From Gracilariopsis chorda (lineage: Eukaryota; Rhodophyta; Florideophyceae; Gracilariales; Gracilariaceae), in the NCBI GenBank assembly GCA_003194525.1, contig NBIV01000016.1, positions 186,001 to 250,000 on the forward strand: a stretch of DNA of 64,000 bases. Reading direction: 5' to 3'. The notes under the pieces are model-generated. The model did no database searches and had not been told where the DNA came from. It was given only the letters and a program-made list of their open reading frames with translations. Positions 52,193 through 61,866 of the stretch are shown here, piece by piece. How positions within the stretch are numbered: the first letter of the stretch is position 1; each line of letters starts with the position of its first letter. The translations under genes were made by a program, and so were the position numbers.

Positions 52193-52215
52193 CCTGGTCT
52201 CTGTGGGAGACCAGG
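52193..52215 (+). terminator. 3' hairpin after NEMF
   Basis: CCTGGTCTC and GAGACCAGG pair perfectly over nine bases around a 5-nt loop, 31 bp after the NEMF stop. It may be a 3'-UTR or 3'-end processing structure. Its function is unproven. Confidence 0.4.
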
Positions 52216-52850
52216 GCGCAAGTCCATTTCGCTCAGTCCACTTAGTTGGGACGTAGAGTCAAACGCACCACGTGCAGGCGGGCTGCGTGTGTCCACTACG
52301 TTCTGCGATGTCGGTTGACAATTCAAGCTAGGAAAGAACAATCATCATGTTTTCGTGAGAGAAGGGGAAAATCAGTCATGGATATTATTAGGCGGTGGCC
52401 GTAGAAGTTACTTGGTTTCCTGCGGAGAGAGATGTATCTGTAAACAGATGCGTTTACCCTTATGTCGTGATTAGCCTTTAAGGACCCGCAATGAAGAAAA
52501 AGAAGGTGATCTACGTTCTTCTTACACTAACATAATCATTAATTTGTTAAGCGTTTGGGGTAAAGATGTCTTGTGACTGTTCATTAACCGATTCTGGGCA
52601 TTCTTCACTACACAAGAGAGATGTCTTTATTGAAGGTGGGGGCTGGGCTTCCTCTCAGAGGAGGCAGGGTGGCTACTTCGCTGGACTAGGTAGCTGTTGG
52701 CGAGCTCGCACTGCAGCCTTTACACACACCTTCCTCAAACCCAACATGCAGTTCCGCCCGTCGAGGTGTACCGATCTTCCGAAAAGGCTACAAAACACTA
52801 TCAAAAGTTACGCCGGACGAGGCAGCCAAACGAAGAGGCCATTGGGTCTA

Positions 52851-53160
52851 CTAGGGGAATTTAGCCGTCGAACAGGTGATTAGCCTTGTACGTCTGGTGA
52901 AACAGACATCGCGACCGCTGGGGTCAAGGTGCCGTGTACTGCATTTTCAATTGTTTGGATCTCCGTCGTTGCGTCCGTTGGGTCGACTTGCGACCATTTG
53001 TTCGCTTTATCAACAAGTGTGACGCGTTAGCTGCAAAAGTGAGGGGAGACTATCGACCGGTCAGAAGGACAGTTCTTGTAAAGTATATCCCAGTTGTTGC
53101 ATCTAGATAGTTAATACCGTTGCCTCAGAATTAGAGGCACGTGTTCGTAAACACACACAG
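52851..53160. repeat. Dispersed repeat, copy split by an LTR-like element
   Basis: The left part (52851-52892) and right part (53107-53160) match the uninterrupted copy at 22549-22650 in order. Shared words are TAGGGGAATTTAG, GATTAGC, AATACCGTTGCC, GAATTAGA and ACACACACA. The 204-bp LTR-like element sits between them. Confidence 0.7.
52898..53101. mobile_element. Solo LTR-like element, copy 2 (204 bp)
   Basis: It begins TGAAACAGACATCGCGACC and ends CCCAGTTGTTGCA. The length equals copy 1 at 21626-21829, with roughly 10% differences counted by eye. It is flanked by TCTGG and TCTAG, a 5-bp target duplication with one mismatch. The host repeat exists without insertion at 22.5 kb, which confirms the boundaries. 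Confidence 0.8.
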
Positions 53161-53372
53161 ACAAAACCGAGCGATATTCTTATATCGATGTCGTCATTCT
53201 GGAAATCCTAGCAAAGAGTCGTGCTCACAGAGAGAGGGACTTCTGGCTTTCTTGAGCGTTGCTTACTACCTCTGAGATATTAAACCGAAGAACAGTAAAC
53301 TTGTGACCCCTATTGTGTGCTGAAGTAGCTTCTCCGTTTACCTCATATTCTTCAGGAAATCAGCCAGAGCAT

Positions 53373-56300
53373 CTACATTACTTCTTTCAGTGAAAAGATG
53401 GTTCTGATATTCATGGCAGCCAGCTCGTTGGTAAGATATTTGAATGAATATGGCATTGAAATCCGTTCGATTACACCATCGCGACCTTCTGCAACGCAAG
53501 AGCGACAGATCACATCACCTTCAGTTTTTCTATGTGTTGGCCCTAGTAAAGAGCCACACGTCGAACAAACACGCACCACATGCATATCGCTGGCCATCGC
53601 CAGGCGGTCTCGCAAAAGAAACGATGCTCCATGCGCCAAGAGACCATCTCGTTCCATTTCGCCAAATCGAATAGCTCCGCCCTTTTTTCTACCCTTTATG
53701 GGCTGCCTAAATAAGGGATGCACTCGCCCGGTGGTGCGTACCTGGAATTTGTCGAGCACCATATGTCGCAACCTTTGATAGTGGACAACGCCAGTAAAAA
53801 TACTCACCTCAAAGGGTTCTCCAGTATAGCCCGAATAGAGGGTTTCGTTGCCAGCGTGCTCGTAGCCAGCCTTAGTGAGCTGTTCTGCAAAGAAATCAAT
53901 GGCCCGATGGTCTTCATCAAACTGAAAGGCAGAAGAGTCATTGAATTGCCCATGTAGAGCTCCTGCTTTTCCCGACATGATTTCGACCATCATCCCTATT
54001 GTCATTCGACTTGGAAACCCATTCGGGTTGAAAAGTATATCTGGAGTCATGCCGCTTTCCGAGAACGGCATATCCTCGGATGGCCATGCCGCCGACATCG
54101 TTCCTTTCTGGCCGGCCCGACTTGCAAATTTATCACCCACACATGGTCGCCGAGATGTCCTTGTCCGAATGTTAGCTTCGCGAATACCTGGTCCGCGCAT
54201 CCCTTTAGTATTGCGATACATATCGGAGTCATATATAGTGACTTCGTCTATTGTTCCATCTTCAACAGACTTGTACTTTGTCCACTGAGCATCTGAAGAG
54301 TTTGCGGATCCGTGACGACTACATACTCCATACAAAGCACTTCCTAAACTAACTCGAGCCCCAACGATCGGCAGTCCATCTCGATCAACCGTTTTTAATG
54401 TGTCTGTTTCTTCTTCGGTAAGTGGAATAAATTTTGTATCTTTCCCTCCGCCCATTGTATCAAGGTTAATTCTTGTGTTCACGTAAACTGTCCCATGGGC
54501 AAAGCCACGCTCAAGGCTTGCTTTGTTAATGACAAGCGCATCTTCCATATCGTTCCCGGTGTAGCTGATGACTGCAACCACCGCGTTGACGCCATTTGGA
54601 TACAGATCCGCTCCCATTGGATCCTGCATGCAAGCGCTTCTCGTTATTGGAACCTGAGGATGAGTTAGCCTGTACACTTTTGCGTCCATTCTGTTCCATA
54701 TGGCATGACACGGGGTACCCATAGTCTGCTTTGCCATCTGACATTGGAACATGTTTCTAGGGCCTTGATTCATCTCCGGAAATGGAGACAGAGAAGCTAG
54801 AACGGAGAGAAAGGAAACAGGTGATATCTCCGCGTGTGTAGCTGCTTCCATATCGATAGGATTGACGGAATTTGTTTGATTGTCAACGGACGGACGTATT
54901 CTCAAAAAGACTTGTTCCATTGTCCCAATCCATTCGTCTAAACCACATGTATCGTCATTCACACTTATGTTCTTCGAAGCAATTTCAGCAAGCCATTTCA
55001 CAGGCCTCATCAGACGGCCAGCACATGTATGAATATATATTCCAGACTGAAACCCAGACTTCTCATGGGTTTCAGGAATAAGAATGATCTCAGCTTTGGT
55101 AGAAAGAGATTCCACGGCAGTTCTGATTTTCGTGTACCGTATTTGATCCGCAAGTTCTTGTGCACTTGTTTCTTCGACAAAACCTATGAGACGACCGTCA
55201 ACCACCACTGGAATAGCTCCCAGGGGAGATATAGCATGTGCTGCGGATAACGCTGGAGCTGGCGTGATGTTGAAGTCTGAGAAGAGATCAACTATGTCCT
55301 CCCTCTTGGCCATACTACCTTGTGTGATTACGGCAGTTGAACTCATGTGGTTAAGAATACCACAGGGATCCCCGTCGGGTGTATGCACCGGGCAGATGAA
55401 GCCCCAAGCTTCTGGTAAGAGTTTACGCACAGAAACAGAACGCATTGACGCGTAAAAAGTGCCTCTGTGAACTGCTCGGAAGTGTGAAATAAACCTGAGG
55501 AAGTTAATACGCTCTGCTACCACAGAATATCCTTGAGTCTGCGGCAAGTCAAGGCCACTGCTCTTCAGAAGGGTCCCAGTAGAGAGAAGATAGTTCATGT
55601 GTTGTGATATCAAATCTGAGCGAATCGCATTTGTCAAACTCTCGGTGACTAAAGAATGCAGTGCCTGTCCGCTGGAGTAAGAAGTTCCTCTCTTCTTCTC
55701 TCCTAAACGGACAACAGTAGCCCTTACTTTCCTCAGCAATCCTTCGAGTTTCTCTTTCAACAGGCTAAGATATAGTTGGCCAGGGGTCATAACAGACTGA
55801 TGGGACGTGGCATCTTGGTTATCAACTTCGATGTCGCCTGTTGAAGTGGAAACAAGCTTGCGAATCAGAAGAACCAAGAGGTCTGCCTTCGAACGATCGA
55901 GTGATTCACTTGGTGCTTCGTAGGCTCCAACACTCAGATGGACAAAAATGTACTTTCGCAAAAACGCAATACCGGCTTCAAGATTCGAAGTGTCCTCATC
56001 GTCAAACTCAATAATCGCCCTAAAACTCCTACCCAGATATGCAGTTGCAGCAGTTCTCGAAACCATAGGTTTCATTCCAGGTTCTGTGTCTTTCTTCCGA
56101 AAGTATATGCTTCGTTCGCTCAGCTCCTTGATAATTGCGATCGCTGCATTTGATAATGCAATGTTCCTTGAATGCTCTCCAACAATGAGCTCATAGATCT
56201 CGCGGTCTGTCGTCTCAGATGGTAGAAACGCTCGCAGCAACACACCAGCTGGAATGAAGTACTCATTCCTGTTTATGGTGACTCGAACTCGAACAGCTCC

Positions 56301-57050
56301 GCTTCGAAAGATATGAAGGTGCGCGGTGAAAGTCGTAAGGTCCCTGCGCATCGAACGATAACTCAGGGAGAGGTCCGAGAACATAGCTCCGCGATTCTCA
56401 TTAGCACGTCGAACAGCAGAGATGGCATGGTTTGAACGAGGAACGACAACTAGGCGAATAACTCTTTCTCCACCGTTAACGATAAAGGTACCTCCAGCCT
56501 CGAATTCTTCTTCTCCTTGGGCAACCAATTCTTCGCGTGACATTCCGCGCAAATGACATGCTATGGAGTTCACCATTATTGGAATGCGAGCTATTCTTTG
56601 AGATGGAATATGTACTTTTTCCTCCTTCCCATACGTGACCGTAAAGGCCCCATAAAGCTCCCCCTGGTACGTGGCGCGAGCCCGCTTACATTCGGATGGA
56701 TAAATGCGTCGCTTGTTAGAAACCTTTCCCGGACCTTCAAGATTCACGCGCGGTTTTTGAATAGATAGATGATTTATCCTGATCGATATATGTTCACCCT
56801 TCCCATCCTCTTTGGTTGGGCCGCGAAAGATCAGTGGGTCAATTTCCTCGGTAATCAAATGCAAGCCTTCTCCAATAACAAAATCAAATGATTCCACGTG
56901 CGGAGCAACGCAGCTTTTGAGAAACTGATGATGTTCATCGGCAGAGCCTAAAGGCAATGTTGACGGCTGAATGCTTTCACGACGAAGTCCATTACCGGAG
57001 ACTTTCCTTTTCGTAGTCAGAGACTTCTGTATTCGGCTTTTCCCCTCCAT
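53373..57050 (-). CDS. POLR1B: RNA polymerase I second-largest subunit RPA2 (POLR1B)
   Basis: This is the second-largest catalytic subunit of RNA polymerase I, which transcribes rDNA in the nucleolus. It is 1225 residues, slightly longer than the human protein, without introns. The N-terminus has FLKSCVAPHVESFDFVIGEGL. Core motifs include FIVNGGERVIRLVVVPRSN, the lobe and fork regions, GFICPVHTPDGDPCGILNH, SYTGNDMEDALVINKAS, CVGDKFASRAGQKG and RQPIKGRKKGGAIRFGEMER. A C-terminal zinc finger begins at C1162 (CSTCG) and includes CRSC. RPA2 rather than RPB2 or RPC2 is inferred from the N-terminal segment and the HMVLDKFQVRTTGRVHPLFRQ region. It is divergent from NOC1, another ribosome-production gene, 878 bp away. 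Confidence 0.92.
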   Translation of the reverse strand: MEGKSRIQKSLTTKRKVSGNGLRRESIQPSTLPLGSADEHHQFLKSCVAPHVESFDFVIGEGLHLITEEIDPLIFRGPTKEDGKGEHISIRINHLSIQKPRVNLEGPGKVSNKRRIYPSECKRARATYQGELYGAFTVTYGKEEKVHIPSQRIARIPIMVNSIACHLRGMSREELVAQGEEEFEAGGTFIVNGGERVIRLVVVPRSNHAISAVRRANENRGAMFSDLSLSYRSMRRDLTTFTAHLHIFRSGAVRVRVTINRNEYFIPAGVLLRAFLPSETTDREIYELIVGEHSRNIALSNAAIAIIKELSERSIYFRKKDTEPGMKPMVSRTAATAYLGRSFRAIIEFDDEDTSNLEAGIAFLRKYIFVHLSVGAYEAPSESLDRSKADLLVLLIRKLVSTSTGDIEVDNQDATSHQSVMTPGQLYLSLLKEKLEGLLRKVRATVVRLGEKKRGTSYSSGQALHSLVTESLTNAIRSDLISQHMNYLLSTGTLLKSSGLDLPQTQGYSVVAERINFLRFISHFRAVHRGTFYASMRSVSVRKLLPEAWGFICPVHTPDGDPCGILNHMSSTAVITQGSMAKREDIVDLFSDFNITPAPALSAAHAISPLGAIPVVVDGRLIGFVEETSAQELADQIRYTKIRTAVESLSTKAEIILIPETHEKSGFQSGIYIHTCAGRLMRPVKWLAEIASKNISVNDDTCGLDEWIGTMEQVFLRIRPSVDNQTNSVNPIDMEAATHAEISPVSFLSVLASLSPFPEMNQGPRNMFQCQMAKQTMGTPCHAIWNRMDAKVYRLTHPQVPITRSACMQDPMGADLYPNGVNAVVAVISYTGNDMEDALVINKASLERGFAHGTVYVNTRINLDTMGGGKDTKFIPLTEEETDTLKTVDRDGLPIVGARVSLGSALYGVCSRHGSANSSDAQWTKYKSVEDGTIDEVTIYDSDMYRNTKGMRGPGIREANIRTRTSRRPCVGDKFASRAGQKGTMSAAWPSEDMPFSESGMTPDILFNPNGFPSRMTIGMMVEIMSGKAGALHGQFNDSSAFQFDEDHRAIDFFAEQLTKAGYEHAGNETLYSGYTGEPFEVSIFTGVVHYQRLRHMVLDKFQVRTTGRVHPLFRQPIKGRKKGGAIRFGEMERDGLLAHGASFLLRDRLAMASDMHVVRVCSTCGSLLGPTHRKTEGDVICRSCVAEGRDGVIERISMPYSFKYLTNELAAMNIRTIFSLKEVM

Positions 57051-57928
57051 TTCTTGTATGTGAAAGATGGAACGCTGAGCAAAATTTTAGCTAAGCCCTT
57101 TCTACTACTTGTGCCGTCGTAATAGTATATCCTCCTTCGTTTCTTAACGCCAGGGGATAATCTTTGGTGCATGTATCCCGTTCTGTTAGAACATTGGTGT
57201 GCTGTGGTTTAATTGCTGTTTCAGCTAGCTTCAATACCCAAACACGTTCAAGCCTTGAACTTCAAGGTAAGAAGACTATAGACACTTGTGTACCCTGCGG
57301 TTCGAAGTGGATGGCAACCCATGCCTCGAATGGCTTGATCCGTTGCAAATCGTCCTACCGGCAGAGTTACCAACAGTACCTTTGGTACCTGTCGATACAT
57401 TTGCACAGCTTTTTAGAGGGATCAAATAAAGGGCTGTTCCATCGGCGGCGGCTCTAAAATGTGCAGCATGACCTTTTTCAATTTAAAATTCGTACATGTC
57501 TTACAGAATCAAGCTTGATAACTTACCGGCGGTGCCAAGGTTGAAGGCGTATTCGCCGTCGATACAGGATAAGACCGCCAACCTTGGTATACCAACTGGG
57601 ATAAAGAGAACTTAAGGAGTTTGATGATGCTGTCTTCCCAAAGTCTACATTTGGCTCCAAGGGGATGCAACTAGCCGGGCACGAACAAGCCCTGTTTAGT
57701 GCCCACAACTTTTCTATCCTGCCAGGACAGCGTATTTTTTCGTCACGCCCACAGCTCGAACTGGCATATACTCTGGAAGACGTTTCGTAGCACTTTAGGC
57801 GTGCAATTCTTCTGGGTCCGTGAAACGAGAAGGCTGTCGGATTCAGATTCTGGCGATCTAGTCGACCTCTCTGTTGCTCAGTCCAAGAAGTTCACACTCT
57901 CATCTTCAACTCATACTTCGCAAGAAAC
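57051..57928. other. Divergent promoter region of RPA2 and NOC1
   Basis: This 878-bp spacer lies between two head-to-head ribosome-biogenesis genes. It contains GTACCTTTGGTACCTGT near 57375, akin to the arm of the palindrome at 6.0 kb. An inverted pair, CCAAGGTTG near 57536 and CAACCTTGG near 57577, also occurs. No gene is supported. Confidence 0.6.
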
Positions 57929-60718
57929 ATGGGACGGCCTTCCAAGGCACCAATATCGGAACGAGTTCTGGGATTGCACCAGTTACCTGGGCAGGTTCTC
58001 GCAGATGAAGATGTCAATGGTGAATACTGGTATGAATGCGCGCCAAAATGGCCGGAAGAAGGTCTCGGAGGACCGACGGCCACACTATCGCTTTGGAAAG
58101 AAGTCGCCACGAAAGCCTTGTCCTCTGCGAGTGAAATGTTTGAAAAGAAGGTAAACAACGCCTCCAGCGCGGCTCTAAAGCGGGCGCTCGACAAAGAAAA
58201 AACCGTAGGCGATAAAATCGCAGCCGAGACTTTGCTCGTCCAGGAAAGTCCCGTTCATCGTCTAGATGAGCTTCGCAATCTTTTAGGTTTTGCCTCTAAG
58301 AAGAAACGTAGAGAGCGTAACCTGGCCATTGACGCACTAAAGGATCTCTTCATTCATAATCTGCTTCCAAATGATAGAAGGTTGGTGTTTTTTGAGGATC
58401 GGGTGTTTTCATGTGGAAAAGGTGAACTAACAAAGCGACATCTGATTTATGCCTTGTATGAAACTGAACTGAAGTCCATCTATCGTGAATTTCTACAAAT
58501 CTTAGAGGAATGTGCGAGGGACCCGCTTACTTTTATGAAAGAGATAGCAGTGAAGACAATGACAGAGCTCCTAATCGAGAAGCCTGAAAACGAGAGCGCT
58601 TTACTCGCGATGTTGGTAAATAAGTTAGGAGATCCAGAACGAAAAGTTTCTTCTCTTGCCTCTCAACAGCTTATCTCGCTTATTTACCGGCATCACCCTC
58701 AAATGCGATTAGTGGTTATCAAGGAAGTTGAACGGCTTGTGCTACGGCAAAATGTCACAAGAAAAACACAATACTATGCGATTAATTTCCTCAATCAGAT
58801 TCGCTTCTCCAATGAGGATGTCGAACTTGCAAGAAGATTTGTCAGGTTATACATGGACCTTTTCACTCGTATCATTTCCGAAGACGATAAATCCAAGCAA
58901 GAGAAGCCGGCCAAGTCCGAGAAGACGAAGATCAAGCGTGTTATGAAACGAGGAAGGATCTCAAAAAAGAAAGTAAAAACGAAGGAGAAGGTGCACGATA
59001 GTGGGGATAGTCGCTTAATTGGGGCTCTGCTGATAGGTGTGAATCGGGCATTTCCCTACACTCGGCCTGAAGAAGAAACAAAGACATATGAAGCATATTA
59101 CGATGCTCTCTTTCGTGTCGCACATGCCAAATCCATGGCGTCAGCTACACAAGCATTGGCATTTCTGTTGCAGGTTTCACAAGCAAATTCTACACAGAGC
59201 GATAGGTTGTACAATGCCCTCTACTCTCGTATTTTTGATTTGCCCTGGTCTGCTGAGGAAAAACAAGCGGCCTTCATGAACCTTGTCTACAAGGCGATGA
59301 AAGCTGACACGAGCACAAAACGTATGAAGGCATTTATGAAGCGCTTGCTCCAAGCAAGTTTATTTGGATCTTCAGGATTCGCAGGAGCATGTGTCATGGT
59401 GATATCAGAATCCCTATCCGGAAAAGACGTAGGTCTTCTACGATCGTATGTCTCAATGGGTGAAAATGAGGACGAAGAGGAAGTTTTCGATGACGTTGAG
59501 GTTGTACATGACAGGGATGAGAAAGAAAGCAATCCGACGGTAACCGATGAATCAAAAGAGGACATGCCGACGCTCAAGGATCCAACGAAACTACGCATGA
59601 ATGGTGCCAGCAAAGAGATCAGGTCGGCGCCAATTCAAAAAGGATTGGCTAGTAATACCACTACCTACGATCCTCTGAAGCGTGATCCTCGTTTTGCCGG
59701 TGCAGAGAAAAGCTCACTCTGGGAGATACTAGGGCTGTCCTCACACTTTCATCCTAGCGTCTCCATGTTTGCGAGATCTATATGTAAGAATCTTCAAGCA
59801 CTGCAATATAATGGAGATCCGCTGAAAGATTTTGCAGAAATTGCTTTTCTTGACAAGTTCAGTTATAAGAAAGCGAAGAACAGAGTGGCAAAGTCACTTC
59901 ATGGAAAGAGATCTGGCCAGTATCGAGATGATCCTATACCCAACTCCCAACAGTTTCAGAACTTCATCCAAAATGGGACTATGGGTGAGGACAATGAGTT
60001 CTTTGCTAGGTTTTTCAGAACTAATCCTCATCGCGTGGTCTCTACATCAGAAGAGCAAAAAGCGGGGGTCCGAGACGCAGACGATGAAATTCCGGGTTAT
60101 GATGATGCTTCAGATATCGATTCTGAGGAAGAAGCGTTTGAAAAGGCAATGCATGCGGAAATGCGTCGCTTAGGTGGTGGAAAAGGACTTCTAGACGACA
60201 GCAAAGGCGTCGAAGTGAATGATCCAGATGAGGACGATGATGATGAACTCAAGGCCTTCGACCTGGCGTTTGGAAACGAAGGAGAAGAAAGCGACGACCT
60301 TGAAGATTCCCAGAATACAAATGGCCAGCAGGATTCTGGTACTAAAAGCAGGCAGCAACAAAAACTTAGCGGGGGCTTAAAGTCATCGGGAGTATTCATG
60401 TCACTGGAAGATTTTGAACAGGCAGTAGAAGCAGGAGCATTGGCAGGCTCAGCGTCCGTACAAGACGGCATGCCTTTGTCAAAAACTAAGAGCCGTCGAC
60501 GAAGGGTACGAAGTGGAAAAGAAAGTCGAACTGAATCCAAAGATCCACTATTAAGCAGTCAACGGCAGCATCATGCCAAGTCCTTTACAGGGAAACAAGA
60601 CTTAGATGGAAACATATCGCTAGCAAAACTAACTGGCTCAACAAAACGCAAGTCCCCACAAGCAGAGGATCATCCCGTCGAGCGCAAAAGACGAAGGAAA
60701 CGAAAAGCCGATCAGTAG
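57929..60718 (+). CDS. NOC1: Ribosome assembly factor NOC1/MAK21 (CEBPZ, CBF domain)
   Basis: The protein has 929 residues and is of the NOC1/MAK21/CEBPZ family, which with NOC2 escorts early 60S precursors through the nucleolus. The N-terminal region has WYECAPKWPEE. HEAT-like helices follow from about 100 to 560, with LFIHNLLPNDRRLVFFEDR and AVKTMTELLIEKPENESALL. The CBF signature, TYDPLKRDPRFAGAEKSSLWEI and SSHFHPSVSMFA, is near 578-615. Beyond it, FLDKFSYKKAKNR and FFARFFRTNPHRV are also family-typical. The C-terminal 200 residues are acidic, then strongly basic (RRRRVRSGK, KRRRKRKADQ), as in a nucleolar protein. The ATG at 57929 begins MGRPSKAP. Its stop lies only 5 bp from the stop of the convergent next gene. 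Confidence 0.92.
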   Translation: MGRPSKAPISERVLGLHQLPGQVLADEDVNGEYWYECAPKWPEEGLGGPTATLSLWKEVATKALSSASEMFEKKVNNASSAALKRALDKEKTVGDKIAAETLLVQESPVHRLDELRNLLGFASKKKRRERNLAIDALKDLFIHNLLPNDRRLVFFEDRVFSCGKGELTKRHLIYALYETELKSIYREFLQILEECARDPLTFMKEIAVKTMTELLIEKPENESALLAMLVNKLGDPERKVSSLASQQLISLIYRHHPQMRLVVIKEVERLVLRQNVTRKTQYYAINFLNQIRFSNEDVELARRFVRLYMDLFTRIISEDDKSKQEKPAKSEKTKIKRVMKRGRISKKKVKTKEKVHDSGDSRLIGALLIGVNRAFPYTRPEEETKTYEAYYDALFRVAHAKSMASATQALAFLLQVSQANSTQSDRLYNALYSRIFDLPWSAEEKQAAFMNLVYKAMKADTSTKRMKAFMKRLLQASLFGSSGFAGACVMVISESLSGKDVGLLRSYVSMGENEDEEEVFDDVEVVHDRDEKESNPTVTDESKEDMPTLKDPTKLRMNGASKEIRSAPIQKGLASNTTTYDPLKRDPRFAGAEKSSLWEILGLSSHFHPSVSMFARSICKNLQALQYNGDPLKDFAEIAFLDKFSYKKAKNRVAKSLHGKRSGQYRDDPIPNSQQFQNFIQNGTMGEDNEFFARFFRTNPHRVVSTSEEQKAGVRDADDEIPGYDDASDIDSEEEAFEKAMHAEMRRLGGGKGLLDDSKGVEVNDPDEDDDDELKAFDLAFGNEGEESDDLEDSQNTNGQQDSGTKSRQQQKLSGGLKSSGVFMSLEDFEQAVEAGALAGSASVQDGMPLSKTKSRRRRVRSGKESRTESKDPLLSSQRQHHAKSFTGKQDLDGNISLAKLTGSTKRKSPQAEDHPVERKRRRKRKADQ

Positions 60719-60723
60719 GAAGC

Positions 60724-61866
60724 TCAAATCCCAAACTGTTCGTTTGACGGGCATTCAGATTGCTGAATAGATATCTCCTTCACCAATCTTCTCATCATTC
60801 CAACTAAACGCAGCTTTGATATAGTGGAATTGAGATTGGCTTGATATAATTTTGCTCTCTCAGCCTTGAGGTCAGCGTAAAGGTCCAGCAGTTCATGATC
60901 GAGAAGGGTTATTTCTCCGTCTAAGTCTTTGGAATGCGTTGTCTCGTAAATAATGTTAGTCGCTTCGATCTGAAGATGTGCCGTTCGATTTGCAATTTCC
61001 TTGATGTCTTGAAGATATCTGTCTGTACGCGCTTTCCTCGACTTTATGTGATTCTGCAGCCCAGATATAGACCCTAGATAAATCGGAATCGTTTCCATAG
61101 TCTCTTTACGAATCTCCTTGTTTCTCTTATTAGCATGGTACAAGTCGTTGTTAGATATCTCCATGTCCATCTGACGTACTTCCTTCTTTACAGATGTGTA
61201 GTTAAAGAAGACGGGATCCGCAAACCTAGTTCCATTACCCTCTGGATTCTCAAGGTGTATCGTAGCTTCATCATACCATCTTCCTTCCCATGCCTTCAGA
61301 ATCTCATCAGCTTTTTCTTTAGACTTGTTGGTTTCTTTGGTCTCAATAATCAAATCTTCTTTCGCAGTAGCAAGTTCCTCCATTTTCTTTGCCATCACAT
61401 AAAACTCCGTCTGCTGATTCCAGATTCTATCGCGGAGATTCTTATCTGCTTCCTTTCCTAACCATTTCGCACATGCTATGGGTTCCCTCGTACATGTAGA
61501 TTCTGATGGTACAAAGCCACTTGTTGCAAAGTACTTGGTTCCGTCATTGACACACCAGTGTGGCAAACCTCGACGGAGTTTCCTGTTGTATATCCGGCAT
61601 CGATGCAAGTCCGCTATCACAGTGGGATAACTGCCAGCTTGCGACGTAGAGGCGGCCCCGCCAAAGAAGTTCCGGGCGTTTTGTGTCAAGCACTCTCGCT
61701 GGCACGAGTTACATGGCTCAGTCGTTAAATAGCACTGTGTGACTTGATCAGTGCTCAAGTCTCCAACAGCAAGCCTGGAAGAGACGCTTATGTTCCGTTC
61801 GACAGAGGCAGCAATGGGAAAGAGACAGAACGCCAAACCTAGAAACGAAAGGAAAATTCGCCTCAT
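60724..61866 (-). CDS. Secreted cysteine-rich coiled-coil protein, unknown
   Basis: The protein has 380 residues. The signal peptide is MRRIFLSFLGLAFCLFPIAA. The next 120 residues carry about ten cysteines (CYLTTEPCNSCQREC, HRCRIYN, HWCVND, ESTCTREPIAC). The rest is hydrophilic and helical, with coiled-coil stretches such as MAKKMEELATAKEDLIIETKE and LDHELLDLYADLKAERAKL. One late cysteine sits near the end (QSECPSNEQ). N-glycosylation sequons (NRT, NYTS, NST) are present. I do not recognise the family, and it is not related to the 27-34 kb secreted genes. The frame upstream of the ATG at 61866 opens from a TTG only. The stop nearly abuts that of NOC1. Confidence 0.75.
   Translation of the reverse strand: MRRIFLSFLGLAFCLFPIAASVERNISVSSRLAVGDLSTDQVTQCYLTTEPCNSCQRECLTQNARNFFGGAASTSQAGSYPTVIADLHRCRIYNRKLRRGLPHWCVNDGTKYFATSGFVPSESTCTREPIACAKWLGKEADKNLRDRIWNQQTEFYVMAKKMEELATAKEDLIIETKETNKSKEKADEILKAWEGRWYDEATIHLENPEGNGTRFADPVFFNYTSVKKEVRQMDMEISNNDLYHANKRNKEIRKETMETIPIYLGSISGLQNHIKSRKARTDRYLQDIKEIANRTAHLQIEATNIIYETTHSKDLDGEITLLDHELLDLYADLKAERAKLYQANLNSTISKLRLVGMMRRLVKEISIQQSECPSNEQFGI

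Larger units (their letters stand above)
52162..53372. other. Intergenic between convergent genes, with nested repeats
   Basis: This is the spacer between the stops of NEMF and RPA2. A 9-bp hairpin lies 31 bp after the NEMF stop. A dispersed repeat (52851-53160), split by an LTR-like element, fills much of the right half. No gene is supported. Confidence 0.65.
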
